From NCBI GenBank assembly GCA_023664865.1, contig JAMPEU010000028.1:1-34127 (forward strand): a stretch of DNA of 34,127 bases. Reading direction: 5' to 3'. The stretch is from Butyrivibrio sp. Its GTDB lineage: Bacteria > Bacillota > Clostridia > Lachnospirales > Lachnospiraceae. Under the pieces are notes generated by a model. The model had not been told where the DNA came from. It made no database searches and saw only the letters and a program-made list of their open reading frames with translations. A program made the position numbers and the translations under genes. Below are positions 7,321 to 16,406 of this stretch, piece after piece. How positions within the stretch are numbered: position 1 is the first letter of the stretch; every line of letters starts with the position of its first letter.

Positions 7321-9348
7321 TTAACAGATTTCAGCTCCTGAAGGCATGGATTTCTCAGGCGTCATTAGCGCAAGGCTGCCGTCTGCATCTTCCGCGCATA
7401 ACAACATTCCCTCGGAAGTCAGTCCCGCAATTTCCCTCGGCTTAAGATTAACCAGTACCATTACTTTCTTGCCTACCATCTCTTCTGCACTATAATGCTG
7501 CTTAATACCTGATAAAATCTGCTTAACCTGCGAGCCTATGCGCACCTTGGAACAGAGCAGTTTCTTTGACTTAGGAACTTCTTTACACTCCAAAATCTCG
7601 CCTACCTGAAACTGGCACTTGTCAAAATCATCATAGGAAATCACAGATTTCGCCTCTATATCAATCACAGTTTCATCAGTTTCCTGCTCCGGCTTATCAG
7701 CATCTTCTTCTCCTGCTGCCGCTTTCCTCTCGGCAAACATAGCTTCTACTTTCTCCATGACTTCATTCAGGTCTCTTCTTGCAAATAAAATTTCCGGTGC
7801 TTCCACAACCTTATTGCCTGTCGGATACAGATACGCTGCCGTCTCGATATCCTGATTTTTCGCACACTGCTCAAGAATCTCATAATCTACAAGTTTTGCA
7901 TTAATCTGCTCTGAGATTTTAACTGCGGTTTCAGGCATATAAGGCTCTAACAGGCTGGCACCGACAAGTATGCCATTCAACAGATTATACAGCACATCTG
8001 CAAGCCTGTCTTTCTTCGCCTCGTCTTTAGCCAACGCCCAAGGCATAGTCTCATCAATATATTTATTGCAGCGTTTAAACAATGCAAAAATCTCCGTAAT
8101 TGCATCGGCAACGCGCAAATCGTCCATTTTTTTACTTACTCTTGCATAGGTATCTGTCAGGACATTCCATAAATCGGCATCTGCCGCCGCGTCGTCCGCC
8201 GATGCTCCTGCCTTCTTATTTTCAACCGCGCCGCCGAAATACTTATTGCTCATGGAAATCGTTCTGTTTACCAGATTGCCGAGCGTATTGGCAAGGTCGG
8301 AGTTGAGCCTTTCAACCATGAGGTCCCATGTAATAACTCCGTCGTTATCAAAAGGCATTTCATGCAATACAAAATAGCGTACCGCATCGACGCCGAAAAA
8401 CTCTATTAAGTCTTCCGCATATATAACATTCCCCTTGGACTTACTCATCTTGCCGTCGTTCTGCAATAACCACGGATGCCCGAAAATCTGTTTCGGCAGC
8501 GGCTCACCGAGCGCCATTAGGAAAATGGGCCAATACAGTGTATGGAAACGGATGATGTCTTTCCCTATAAGGTGCAAATCTGCAGGCCAGAGCTTGGAAT
8601 ACTGTTCCGTACTGTTGCCGTCGGCATCATATCCTATTCCCGTAATATAGTTGGAAAGCGCATCCAGCCACACATAGACTACATGCTTATCGTCAAAATC
8701 AACGGGTATGCCCCACTTAAATGAAGTCCTCGATACGCACAAATCCTGAAGCCCCGGAAGAAGGAAATTATTCATCATTTCATTTTTACGCGATACAGGC
8801 TGAATAAATTCCGGGTGTGCATTTATATGTTCTATCAGGCGGTCGGCATATTTGCTCATTTTAAAGAAGTATGCTTCTTCCTTTGCCGGTTTGACCTCTC
8901 TTCCGCAGTCCGGACACTTGCCGTCTACCAACTGCGACTCTGTCCAGAACGATTCGCAGGGCGTGCAATACAGTCCTTCATATGCGCCTTTATATATATC
9001 TCCCTGCTCATACATTTTCTTGAAAATCTTCTGTACCTGTTTCTCATGGTAATCGTCTGTGGTACGGATAAATTTATCATATGAAGTGTTGAGCGAATCG
9101 CAGATTGAACGAATCTGTCCTGCAACATTGTCTACATATTCTTTCGGGGTAACGCCGACTTCCTGCGCCTTTAACTCAATCTTCTGTCCATGCTCGTCGG
9201 TTCCCGTCTGAAAATACACGTCGTATCCGTCTTTTCTTTTAAATCTGGCAATACTGTCCGCCAGTACAATCTCATAGCTGTTGCCTATATGCGGCTTGCC
9301 GGAAGTATATGCAATCGCTGTGGTAATATAATATTTTCCCTTGTTCAT
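7321..9348 (-). CDS. metG: Methionyl-tRNA synthetase
   Basis: This 675-residue enzyme charges tRNA-Met with methionine, which is needed for initiation and elongation. The class I signatures are HIGN at 20-23 (HIGH motif) and KMSKS at 300-304. A zinc knuckle in the connective region uses C128, C131, C145 and C148. The C-terminal part (about 570-675), joined by an acidic, E/D-rich linker, is the OB-fold tRNA-binding domain (CQFQVGEILECKEVPKSKKLL), as in the dimeric bacterial type. Length and domain order are normal. GAAAGGA precedes the start, and a short leader rules out a T-box in this window. The next two genes follow closely and are probably read from the same promoter. Confidence 0.98.
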   Translation of the reverse strand: MNKGKYYITTAIAYTSGKPHIGNSYEIVLADSIARFKRKDGYDVYFQTGTDEHGQKIELKAQEVGVTPKEYVDNVAGQIRSICDSLNTSYDKFIRTTDDYHEKQVQKIFKKMYEQGDIYKGAYEGLYCTPCESFWTESQLVDGKCPDCGREVKPAKEEAYFFKMSKYADRLIEHINAHPEFIQPVSRKNEMMNNFLLPGLQDLCVSRTSFKWGIPVDFDDKHVVYVWLDALSNYITGIGYDADGNSTEQYSKLWPADLHLIGKDIIRFHTLYWPIFLMALGEPLPKQIFGHPWLLQNDGKMSKSKGNVIYAEDLIEFFGVDAVRYFVLHEMPFDNDGVITWDLMVERLNSDLANTLGNLVNRTISMSNKYFGGAVENKKAGASADDAAADADLWNVLTDTYARVSKKMDDLRVADAITEIFALFKRCNKYIDETMPWALAKDEAKKDRLADVLYNLLNGILVGASLLEPYMPETAVKISEQINAKLVDYEILEQCAKNQDIETAAYLYPTGNKVVEAPEILFARRDLNEVMEKVEAMFAERKAAAGEEDADKPEQETDETVIDIEAKSVISYDDFDKCQFQVGEILECKEVPKSKKLLCSKVRIGSQVKQILSGIKQHYSAEEMVGKKVMVLVNLKPREIAGLTSEGMLLCAEDADGSLALMTPEKSMPSGAEIC

Positions 9349-9385
9349 AAGTCCCGTCCTTTCTTAATTAATAGAAATTAGTGTT

Positions 9386-9414
9386 AGCCTATCACAAAGA
9401 TATTATATTGTCAA
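9386..9414 (-). promoter_or_regulatory. Candidate promoter of the metG unit
   Basis: A perfect TTGACA (complement of 9409-9414) lies 17 bases before TAGGCT (complement of 9386-9391), which is preceded by TGA as an extended -10. The -10 box is poor, but spacing and -35 are ideal. It sits about 38 bases before the metG start codon in a 99-base gap. Confidence 0.5.
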
Positions 9415-9447
9415 TCAAATAAACGCACTTTAGCTATAGTAACAACG

Positions 9448-10299
9448 CTAATTTGAGTATAAATACAGCGTGCCGGAATCTGCATCATAAAGATACTGCA
9501 GACGTTCTAATTCCATCTGCTGCATCTTATCGTTTACGTCATTAAATTGATTAGTAACATCTGTTATGTTCTGCTCGACTGCCGCTTTTAATGAGTCAGC
9601 CACTTCATCAATTTTCTCCTGAAGTTCAGCATCCGCCGTTTCTAAATCGCTGATTTTAGTATATATATCCAAAATATCATTGTCTATATCGCCAATCTGC
9701 TGCTCTATATCGCTTATATCCTCATAGATATCTGTAACTGTCTCACTGTTAATAACAGTTATTGATTCCTCCAACTCATTAATTCGAGTCTGGGAAATTT
9801 GCAGTTTGAGCATCAATTTAACAATCTCATTGGTTATTCCGGACAGTTCTTCTTTCAGCGTGGCATTATCAGGCTGCGTTGCGGCAGCCTCCTCAAGCAT
9901 TTCCTTGGTTTTTAGCATGGATTTTAAGGAACTCTCTATTTTTTCCCGTAATCTCTCTATATCCGCCATATACTGCTGCCTGATTATCTCTTCCTGCGTG
10001 TGGTCGGTTTCTGCCGTTCCATATTCATCTTTGTATTCGCCATTTACCTTGCTTACTTCCGATATGCCGCTACCCGACGTTCCGCTGAGCGCGGTTTCTG
10101 AAACCCCTGTATAGGTTTCCGTTTTTATCTCCGCCTTATTTCTGCCTGATACTTTTCCCCACAGCATAAATAAGCATAATATACATACTATAAGCAGTAT
10201 TACTCCCAAGATATACGGAACCTTTCCATTGTTATTATTTTCTGACTCAACCATATCGGCGTCGTCATATTCTGACATATTTGTCATAATTTCTTTCAT
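9448..10299 (-). CDS. Membrane-anchored coiled-coil protein of unknown function
   Basis: I do not recognise a family for this 283-residue protein. Residues 1-27 are cytoplasmic and acidic. One membrane helix follows (about 28-48, VPYILGVILLIVCILCLFML), then a short polar Ser/Thr/Gly stretch and a long coiled coil from about residue 90 to 270, with heptads of Ile/Leu between acidic residues. The C-terminus ends in a Tyr/Leu-rich motif (YLYDADSGTLYLYSN). Topology should put the coil outside the cell. Start context is good (AAAGGGGTAAAGGA before ATG). It stands alone between the map terminator and the metG promoter. A surface spacer or envelope scaffold is possible but unproven. Confidence 0.8.
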   Translation of the reverse strand: MKEIMTNMSEYDDADMVESENNNNGKVPYILGVILLIVCILCLFMLWGKVSGRNKAEIKTETYTGVSETALSGTSGSGISEVSKVNGEYKDEYGTAETDHTQEEIIRQQYMADIERLREKIESSLKSMLKTKEMLEEAAATQPDNATLKEELSGITNEIVKLMLKLQISQTRINELEESITVINSETVTDIYEDISDIEQQIGDIDNDILDIYTKISDLETADAELQEKIDEVADSLKAAVEQNITDVTNQFNDVNDKMQQMELERLQYLYDADSGTLYLYSN

Positions 10300-10380
10300 T
10301 TTTCCTTTACCCCTTTCTTTATTACGGTGTCGTTTGAATTATGGCGAAACGCCGGATTAAAAGATTTTTAAGATAAAAAT

Positions 10381-10409
10381 ACAATATCACAATAATTTTC
10401 CAGATGCAA
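10381..10409 (-). promoter_or_regulatory. Candidate promoter of the coiled-coil protein gene
   Basis: On the minus strand TTGCAT (complement of 10404-10409) and TATTGT (complement of 10381-10386) are 17 bases apart, with a TGA extended -10 element. It lies just after the map terminator and about 80 bases before the start codon. The match to consensus is moderate. Confidence 0.42.
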
Positions 10410-10439
10410 TATCGGCAATTTTCACAAAAAATAATTTTT

Positions 10440-10483
10440 AAAAGCCGAAAAAACATCTCTATGTCCGATGTTTTCCGGCTTTT
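10440..10483 (-). terminator. Hairpin terminator after map
   Basis: Two arms, 10440-10457 and 10467-10483, pair over about 16 positions with a small mismatch and a nine-base loop. The core is GCCG/CGGC flanked by A/T runs, so it can work in both directions. In minus-strand order it lies about 55 bases after the map stop and is followed by T-rich sequence. It closes the pentose-map unit. Confidence 0.75.
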
Positions 10484-10538
10484 TACATGTCAAAACAGTA
10501 TAAAAATATTTTTTAATTTTTCAGTCAGGATTTTAACT

Positions 10539-11411
10539 TTACCATGTAAGCACTTCGTGTCCGTCCTCGGTAACGGCTACCGTAACTTCCCATTGAGCCG
10601 ACGGCAGCCCGTCTTCGGTATATACGGTCCAGCCGTTATCATCATCAATGTAGATGTCCTGCTTACCCATATTTACCATCGGTTCAATCGTAAATACCAT
10701 GCCGGGAACCATCAGCATTTCCGTGCCCTTAGTCGTAACGTAGCTGACAAACGGTTCTTCATGGAACTCAAGTCCAACCCCATGCCCGCCTACCTCGCTT
10801 ACGACCGAGTAGCCGTTCTGTTTCGCATAGTCATTAATCGCCTGCGCCATATCGCCTAGAAAATTCCACGGCTTGACCTGCTCTAATCCTATATTGATGC
10901 ACTTATGAGCGGTTTCCACAAGTTTCTTTGTCTTCTCCTCAACATTCCCCAGCATAAACATGCGGGAGGAATCTGAGAAGTAGCCGTTGTAAATCGTCGA
11001 AGCGTCAACATTAACTATATCTCCGTCCTTAAGAATAACATCTGCGGAAGGGATTCCATGACATACCTGTTCATTAAGAGACGTACATACGCTTTTCGGA
11101 TATCCGTCGTAGCCTAGCGGCGCGGGGATTCCGCCCATCTGTACAGTCTTTTCATACACCATTTTGTCTATTTCTTCCGTACTCATGCCTATATGGATAT
11201 TCTCCGCCACATAGTCCAGCACGGCGATATTAATTTTACTGCTCTCTTTAATTCCGTTAATCTGCTCTTTAGTCTTGATAATGTCATGGTCCGGAACTAT
11301 ATGTCCTTCATAGGCATATTGTTGGATTTTCTCATCAAACGCCATGTGGCAGACTTTATACTTGCGCCCGCTATTGCACCAGCAAGGCTCGTTTCTTCCC
11401 AGTTTTTTCAT
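10539..11411 (-). CDS. map: Methionine aminopeptidase, type I, with N-terminal SEC-C zinc motif
   Basis: This enzyme removes the initiator methionine from new proteins. Residues 1-22 form a SEC-C motif (CWC at 10-12 and CH at 21-22), a zinc-binding segment found in many clostridial MetAPs and thought to aid ribosome or protein contact. The catalytic domain carries the full metal set D136, D147, H210, E243 and E275, plus H118 in the VCHGIPS segment. The length of 290 residues is normal for the SEC-C form. It overlaps rpe by four bases, so it is translated with the pentose genes. A housekeeping gene at the end of a sugar operon is an odd position for map, often found beside adk and secY. Confidence 0.96.
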   Translation of the reverse strand: MKKLGRNEPCWCNSGRKYKVCHMAFDEKIQQYAYEGHIVPDHDIIKTKEQINGIKESSKINIAVLDYVAENIHIGMSTEEIDKMVYEKTVQMGGIPAPLGYDGYPKSVCTSLNEQVCHGIPSADVILKDGDIVNVDASTIYNGYFSDSSRMFMLGNVEEKTKKLVETAHKCINIGLEQVKPWNFLGDMAQAINDYAKQNGYSVVSEVGGHGVGLEFHEEPFVSYVTTKGTEMLMVPGMVFTIEPMVNMGKQDIYIDDDNGWTVYTEDGLPSAQWEVTVAVTEDGHEVLTW

Positions 11412-12079
11412 TGCTCTTTACATCCGTTTCGCATCAATCTCAAATACTTTCCGACATTTTCTGTGATATTTCCATGAAAAATTCCGGAACCTGCTACAAT
11501 TACATTTGCTCCGGCTCCCAGAACTATCGGTATATTGCTGTCGGTAATGCCGCCGTCCACCTGAATGTCCATGCTCGGATTTAGTTTATCCGCAAGACTC
11601 CGTGCGTTTCTAATCCTCTGTGTAGATTCAGGAATGTATTCCTGTCCGCCAAATCCCGGCTCTACCGTCATAACAAGCAGCATATCCAGCTTATGAATGT
11701 ACGGTTTTGCCTCTTCTATGGGCGTCTTTGGCTTAACAGACATTCCCGCCCTGCACCCGGCGCCATGTATCATGTCTATAACTTTGTCAGCGTCCTTTGT
11801 TGCTTCTAAATGAAACGTGATGCTGTCTGCACCGCACCCCGCAAATTCCGCTATATACCGTTCAGGTTCCACAATCATCAGGTGTACGTCAAACACTTTC
11901 TTAGTTGCCTGTCTGATTGTGGAAATTACCGGCATGCCGAAGGAAATAGACGGTACGAACACTCCGTCCATAACATCAATATGTATATAGTCCGCGCCCG
12001 CTTTATCCGCCTGTTCTATCTGTTTCCCCAGAATACTGAAGTCCGCAGCCAGTATGGAAGGCGCTAATAAATTTTTCAT
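11408..12079 (-). CDS. rpe: Ribulose-phosphate 3-epimerase
   Basis: This 223-residue TIM-barrel enzyme interconverts D-ribulose 5-phosphate and D-xylulose 5-phosphate in the pentose phosphate pathway. The start LLAPSILAADFS is diagnostic. Metal-site residues are visible in the HIDVMDG segment (H33, D35), the DVHLMI segment and the later QVDGGI segment. The phosphate loop follows near the C-terminus (GANVIVAGSGIF). It lies 40 bases after the transketolase C-subunit gene and overlaps map by four bases (ATGA). Its presence beside both transketolase halves shows that the unit feeds pentoses into the non-oxidative branch. Confidence 0.97.
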   Translation of the reverse strand: MKNLLAPSILAADFSILGKQIEQADKAGADYIHIDVMDGVFVPSISFGMPVISTIRQATKKVFDVHLMIVEPERYIAEFAGCGADSITFHLEATKDADKVIDMIHGAGCRAGMSVKPKTPIEEAKPYIHKLDMLLVMTVEPGFGGQEYIPESTQRIRNARSLADKLNPSMDIQVDGGITDSNIPIVLGAGANVIVAGSGIFHGNITENVGKYLRLMRNGCKEQ

Positions 12080-12119
12080 AATGCTCCCCTATTCTTGCTA
12101 AGTCATATGCAAGTTTAAA

Positions 12120-13061
12120 TTAACCTAAATATTCTTTTACTTTCGCATAGATGCCCTTGCCGTCTAAGCCGTATTTTTCTACCAGCGCCGCTGCCGTACC
12201 TGATTCTCCGAATACATCCTGCATACCAATCTTCATAACAGGAGTAGGCAGATTCTCGCATAAGCAGTCGCATACCGCGCTGCCAAGTCCGCCGATAACG
12301 CTGTGTTCCTCTGTCGTAACCACCTTGCCTGTCTTTTTAGCAGAGGCAATAATAACGTCCTTGTCAAGCGGTTTAATCGTATGGATATTGACAACTTCCG
12401 CGCTTATGCCGTCAGTTTCAAGCATCGCAGCCGCTTCTAATGCAGATGATACCGTAATGCCGCATGCTACAATCGTAACGTCCGTACCTTCTCTTAGCAC
12501 CACGCCTTTACCCACTTCAAATTTATAATCAGGTCTGTCATTGATAACCGGAACCGCCGCACGTCCGAATCTTAAAAATACGGGACCATTAATCTCTATT
12601 GCCGCCCTGACAGCCGCCTTTGCCTCTACATCATCAGAAGGCACGATAACCGTCATGCCGGGAATAGTTCTCATCAGCGCTATATCTTCGTTGCACTGGT
12701 GCGTAGCTCCATCTTCCCCGACGGTAATGCCTGCATGGGTTGCGCCGATTTTTACATTCAGGTGCGGATAGCCGATAGAATTACGAACCTGTTCAAAATT
12801 ACGTCCTGCCGCAAACATAGCAAAGGAACTGATAAAAGGAATTTTCCCACAGGTTGCAAGACCAGCCGCAATACCTGTCATATTACATTCTGCAATACCA
12901 CAGTCAATGTGACGCTCCGGAAAAGCTTTCTTAAATACTCCGGTCTTGGTTGCCGCCGCAAGGTCTGCGTCCAAAACCACCAGATTAGGATACTCTGCTC
13001 CGCACTCTACCAGCGCATTTCCGTAACTTTCCCTTGTTGCCACTTTTTTTACATCTGACAT
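12120..13061 (-). CDS. Transketolase, C-terminal subunit
   Basis: This 313-residue protein holds the pyrimidine-binding and C-terminal domains of transketolase, which moves two-carbon units between sugar phosphates with thiamine diphosphate. Signatures include the conserved glutamate region DCGIAECNMTGIAAGLA, GATHAGITVGEDGATHQ (which shapes the substrate site), and the C-terminal Rossmann-like part with TTEEHSVIGGLGSAV. It works only with the N-terminal subunit, whose gene overlaps it by 13 bases. AGGTGA sits six bases before its ATG inside that gene. Split transketolases are common in Clostridia and archaea. The related DXP synthase is a single longer chain, so it is not that. Confidence 0.93.
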   Translation of the reverse strand: MSDVKKVATRESYGNALVECGAEYPNLVVLDADLAAATKTGVFKKAFPERHIDCGIAECNMTGIAAGLATCGKIPFISSFAMFAAGRNFEQVRNSIGYPHLNVKIGATHAGITVGEDGATHQCNEDIALMRTIPGMTVIVPSDDVEAKAAVRAAIEINGPVFLRFGRAAVPVINDRPDYKFEVGKGVVLREGTDVTIVACGITVSSALEAAAMLETDGISAEVVNIHTIKPLDKDVIIASAKKTGKVVTTEEHSVIGGLGSAVCDCLCENLPTPVMKIGMQDVFGESGTAAALVEKYGLDGKGIYAKVKEYLG

Positions 13062-13885
13062 AATGCTTCACCTACTTTCTCCAAATCTGCCATTGCAATC
13101 TCGTACTCTTCATCGTTGGGCGCTTTGCCATGCCAGCCTATGCTGCCCTCCATATAAGAGACGCCTTTTCCTTTTAATGTCTTGCATATAATCGCCGTCG
13201 GCATCCCTTTTGTATTCCGTGCCTCTTTAAACGCCTGCTCAAGCTGGTCGAAATCGTTGCCGTCTATCTTAATTACATGGAAGTTAAACGCTTCAAATTT
13301 TTTATCGATAGGATTAGGAGAACACACGTCGTCAATACTGCCGTCAATCTGCAATCCGTTATTGTCCACAATCACTACGAGATTGTCCAGTTTCCTATGT
13401 CCGGCAAACATGGAAGCCTCCCATACCTGGCCTTCCTCAAGTTCGCCATCGCCAAGCAGCGTATATACCCTGTAATCTTTTTTATCCATCTTTCCTGCAA
13501 GAGCCATGCCGACTGCCGCCGAAATACCCTGTCCCAAGGAACCGGACGACATATCTACGCCCGGCGTCTCCTGCATACAGGGATGCCCCTGTAAATATGA
13601 ACCCAAATGGCGCAGCGTAGGCAAGTCCTCTATGGGGAAATAACCTCGGTTTGCCAGCACTGAATATAAGCCCGGAGCCGTATGCCCTTTAGATAACACA
13701 AACCTGTCCCTATCGGCTTTTTTCGGGTCTTTCGGGTCAATATTCATTTCTTCAAAATAAAGATATGTAAAGATATCCGCAGCAGATAAAGAGCCACCGG
13801 GATGTCCGGCTTTTGCTCCGTAGACTGCAGCTACAATACCCTTACGGACTTCATTAGCCGTTTTTTGTAACTCTAACTTATTCAT
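13049..13885 (-). CDS. Transketolase, N-terminal subunit
   Basis: This 278-residue protein carries the thiamine-diphosphate-binding half of transketolase. The GDGELEEGQVWEA motif ending in NNG (VIVDNNGLQ) is the cofactor and magnesium site. HPGGSLSAADI near the start and SKGHTAPGLYSVLA bind substrate and pyrophosphate. I chose the ATG at 13885 rather than the one ten codons upstream because AGGAGGT (complement of 13891-13897) precedes it by five bases and family members begin at this point. It is followed with overlap by the C-terminal subunit. The 100-base gap to araD upstream leaves room for a promoter, though I see no convincing one. Confidence 0.93.
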   Translation of the reverse strand: MNKLELQKTANEVRKGIVAAVYGAKAGHPGGSLSAADIFTYLYFEEMNIDPKDPKKADRDRFVLSKGHTAPGLYSVLANRGYFPIEDLPTLRHLGSYLQGHPCMQETPGVDMSSGSLGQGISAAVGMALAGKMDKKDYRVYTLLGDGELEEGQVWEASMFAGHRKLDNLVVIVDNNGLQIDGSIDDVCSPNPIDKKFEAFNFHVIKIDGNDFDQLEQAFKEARNTKGMPTAIICKTLKGKGVSYMEGSIGWHGKAPNDEEYEIAMADLEKVGEALCQM

Positions 13886-13953
13886 CGTAAACCTCCTAGA
13901 TATTTTATTTTTCACCTTACATCCATCTTACCACAATGCACGATTTACCGCTA

Positions 13954-13965
13954 CACAAAATTGTG
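13954..13965. promoter_or_regulatory. Short palindrome in the araD-transketolase gap
   Basis: CACAA-AA-TTGTG is an inverted repeat of five-base arms in the gap between araD and the transketolase N-subunit gene, about 70 bases before the transketolase start. It lacks a T-run, so it is not a terminator. It could be an operator or chance in AT-rich DNA. Confidence 0.25.
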
Positions 13966-13987
13966 CGACAAATCTACGCTCTATAAG

Positions 13988-14692
13988 CTATTGCTGTCCG
14001 GGCTGCCCATAATAAGCGTCGATGCCATGTTTTCTATAATAATGCTTATCCTGCAGTTCCTGCGGTGCAGGATTGACTTTCGGATTAATGGTTTCCGTCC
14101 GGTACGCCATCTTCGCCACTTCTTCTAAGACAACCGCATTATGGACTGCATCATGCGCACTCTTCCCCCAGGCAAAAGGTCCATGATTCTTACACAAAAC
14201 TGCCGGAACCGCCATGATGTCAATATTCATTTTCTTAAATTCATTGACAATTAAAAGTCCTGTATTCTGCTCATAAGCATCTTCTATCTCTTCTTTAGAC
14301 AGACATCTTAAACACGGTACTTCTCCGTAAATATAATCTGCATGCGTTGTTCCGTAACAAGGAATGCTTCTGCCCGCCTGCGCCCAGCTCGTAGCATACG
14401 AGGAATGTGTATGCACTATGCCGCCGATTTCAGGATAGGCCTTATATAACTCCATATGGGTCGGCGTATCAGACGAAGGGTTATATCTTCCTTCGATTTT
14501 ATTGCCGTTTAAATCCATCAGCACCATATCATCCGGCGTTAATTTGTCATACTCCACGCCTGAGGGTTTAATGGCAAATATACCTGTTTCTTCATCAATA
14601 GCGCTGACATTTCCCCATGTAAAAGTGACCAGTCCGTATTTGGGCAGAAGCATATTTGCCTCATAGACGCTTTTCTTTAAATCTTCTAACAT
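13988..14692 (-). CDS. araD: L-ribulose-5-phosphate 4-epimerase
   Basis: This 234-residue zinc enzyme converts L-ribulose 5-phosphate to D-xylulose 5-phosphate by retro-aldol chemistry in the cytoplasm. The zinc ligands are in HTHSSYA (H94, H96) and CKNHGPF (H170), with D75 in the position of the E. coli Asp76. FTWGNVSA and IKPSGVEYD are the substrate phosphate loops. GTTHADYIYGEVPC is typical of AraD rather than of the L-fuculose aldolase branch. The closely related UlaF and SgbE epimerases use the same reaction and cannot be fully excluded. It starts 18 bases after the FGGY kinase gene, so kinase and epimerase act in sequence. Confidence 0.94.
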   Translation of the reverse strand: MLEDLKKSVYEANMLLPKYGLVTFTWGNVSAIDEETGIFAIKPSGVEYDKLTPDDMVLMDLNGNKIEGRYNPSSDTPTHMELYKAYPEIGGIVHTHSSYATSWAQAGRSIPCYGTTHADYIYGEVPCLRCLSKEEIEDAYEQNTGLLIVNEFKKMNIDIMAVPAVLCKNHGPFAWGKSAHDAVHNAVVLEEVAKMAYRTETINPKVNPAPQELQDKHYYRKHGIDAYYGQPGQQ

Positions 14693-14710
14693 ATCTCGTC
14701 CCCCTTTTTA

Positions 14711-16318
14711 TTATTGTAGGCATTTAACTGCAGCCCTTTCAATCTCAAGCCCTTTTGAATAACGCTCCATAAATTTATTGAAACCTTCTACGTCCTCTTT
14801 ATGCGGAGCTTCTTTGATTCCCTTCTGCCCGACGAAGACCTTCTTTTCAAGAAATGCAGCTAATGTTTCCCCCGATTCTCTATTCATCATATAAGAGGCA
14901 AGCAACGCCATGCCCCACGCGCCGCCTTCTCCTGCCGTCTCCATAACGCTTACCGGCGCGTTAATTGCCGCTGCCAGAATACGCTGTCCCACGCCTTTAG
15001 TCTTAAACAGACCTCCATGTCCAAACATCTCGTCTATCTGTACGCCTTCTTCCTTAAACAGAATATCCAGACCTGTCTTTAAAACGCCCAGCGCCGTAAA
15101 AAGATGCACTCGCATGAAATTAGCAAGGTTGAACTTGGCATCCGGCATACGCACGAAAAGCGGTCGTCCTTCCTCAAATTCGGTAATATGCTCACCTGAA
15201 AAATAATTATAGGCAAGCAGACCGCCGCAGTCGTCGTCTCCTTCCAGCGCTTTGCGATAGAGCGTGCCAAACAATTCATTCATATCAACCTTCATTCCCA
15301 TACTCTGCGCAAACTCTTTAAAAAGACCAACCCATGCATTTAAATCGGAAGTACAGTTGTTGCAATGCGCCATTGCCACCAAGCTGCCGTCAGGGGTTGT
15401 AACAAGGTCGATTGCATCATATACTTTGCTTAATTCTTTCTCTAAGACTACCATTCCAAACACGCTGGTTCCTGCAGATACATTACCCGTCCTCTTAGCA
15501 ACGGAATTAGTCGCCGCCATACCGGTTCCGGCATCCCCCTCCGGCGGGCAGAGCGGTATGCCTGCCTTAAGCCTGCCGGAAGGGTCTATCAGCTTTGCCC
15601 CTTCTTCACTCAATGTTCCGGCATTTTCTCCTGCCGTCAAAACTTCCGGCATAATTTCCCTCAGTTTCCAAGGGAAATTCTTATTGGCTACAAGTTCGTC
15701 GAACTGGGCAATCATTTTATCATTAAAATCCCCCGTACCTATGTCAATCGGGAACATTCCTGATGCTTCGCCTACCCCAAGAACGCGCCTGCCTGTCAAC
15801 TGCCAATGTACATATCCTGCAAGCGTTGTAAAAAAACGAATTGAAGAAACATGCTCCTCATCATTTAAAATCGCCTGATAAAGATGCGCAATGCTCCACC
15901 TCTGTGGGATATGATAATTGAATAATTTCGTCAATTCCTCTGATGCCTGTCCGGTAATTGTATTTCTCCATGTACGGAAAGGAACTAAAAGTTCACCCTT
16001 CCCATCAAATGCCATATACCCATGCATCATGGCGCTGAATCCAATCGCGCCAATTCTTTCAAGCATAACGCCATAGCGTTTCTTGACATCCTCTGTCAAA
16101 TCCCGATAGCAGTCCTGAAGGCCGCTCCAGACATCTTCCAAGCTATAAGTCCAAATTCCATTCTCAAGCCTATTCTCCCAATCATGCGCTCCAGAAGCAA
16201 TAGGTTCATTATCCCCTGAAATCAAAACCGCTTTAATCCTGGTGGAGCCAAACTCAATTCCCAACATGGTTTTACCTGTTTCAATCTGGATTTTTATCTC
16301 ATTTATTGCAGCTTCCAT
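14711..16318 (-). CDS. FGGY-family pentulose kinase, probably L-ribulokinase-like
   Basis: This 535-residue kinase would phosphorylate a pentulose with [20 protein letters not shown] (18-34) is the N-terminal phosphate loop, and the catalytic aspartate is D262 in [12 protein letters not shown]. The C-terminal ATPase half shows [19 protein letters not shown]. About 17 residues precede the conserved core. The start is supported by GGGAGG eight bases upstream, so the extension appears real. It is not the classic E. coli AraB sequence; direct linkage to araD suggests L-ribulose as substrate, while xylulose or another ketose remains possible. It heads the pentose unit. No arabinose isomerase, transporter or regulator is in this window. 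Confidence 0.88.
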   Translation of the reverse strand: MEAAINEIKIQIETGKTMLGIEFGSTRIKAVLISGDNEPIASGAHDWENRLENGIWTYSLEDVWSGLQDCYRDLTEDVKKRYGVMLERIGAIGFSAMMHGYMAFDGKGELLVPFRTWRNTITGQASEELTKLFNYHIPQRWSIAHLYQAILNDEEHVSSIRFFTTLAGYVHWQLTGRRVLGVGEASGMFPIDIGTGDFNDKMIAQFDELVANKNFPWKLREIMPEVLTAGENAGTLSEEGAKLIDPSGRLKAGIPLCPPEGDAGTGMAATNSVAKRTGNVSAGTSVFGMVVLEKELSKVYDAIDLVTTPDGSLVAMAHCNNCTSDLNAWVGLFKEFAQSMGMKVDMNELFGTLYRKALEGDDDCGGLLAYNYFSGEHITEFEEGRPLFVRMPDAKFNLANFMRVHLFTALGVLKTGLDILFKEEGVQIDEMFGHGGLFKTKGVGQRILAAAINAPVSVMETAGEGGAWGMALLASYMMNRESGETLAAFLEKKVFVGQKGIKEAPHKEDVEGFNKFMERYSKGLEIERAAVKCLQ

Positions 16319-16377
16319 TTTAAAAACCTCCCATTAAATTTACATTATATAGTCTTTTATCAGTTTATCATAATATT

Positions 16378-16406
16378 ATTATATATGTATCTACATTTTC
16401 TAGCAA
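16378..16406 (-). promoter_or_regulatory. Promoter of the pentose unit
   Basis: TTGCTA (complement of 16401-16406) and a perfect TATAAT (complement of 16378-16383) are 17 bases apart on the minus strand, about 60 bases before the kinase start. Upstream of it, TGCAAACCGTTTTTAA (16428-16443) resembles one half of a LacI-type or cre operator, but the second half is degenerate. The rest of this 214-base gap is AT-rich and must also hold the promoter of the divergent DUF885 gene. A TATACT at 16445-16450 on the plus strand is a weak candidate for that. Confidence 0.65.

Noticed and set aside
9349-9447. T-box riboswitch before metG
   Set aside because: The gap is only 99 bases, with no specifier stem, antiterminator bulge or terminator.
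12120-13885. 1-deoxyxylulose-5-phosphate synthase, or a frameshifted single-chain transketolase
   Set aside because: Both parts have their own ribosome sites and normal subunit lengths with a 13-base overlap, the usual split transketolase layout.
13954-13965. Intrinsic terminator after araD
   Set aside because: The arms are only five A/T-rich pairs and no T-run follows.
15264-15878. 204-codon plus-strand open frame opposite the FGGY kinase
   Set aside because: The kinase on the other strand has clear motifs throughout; the opposite frame has low-complexity Ser/Pro composition and no ribosome site.
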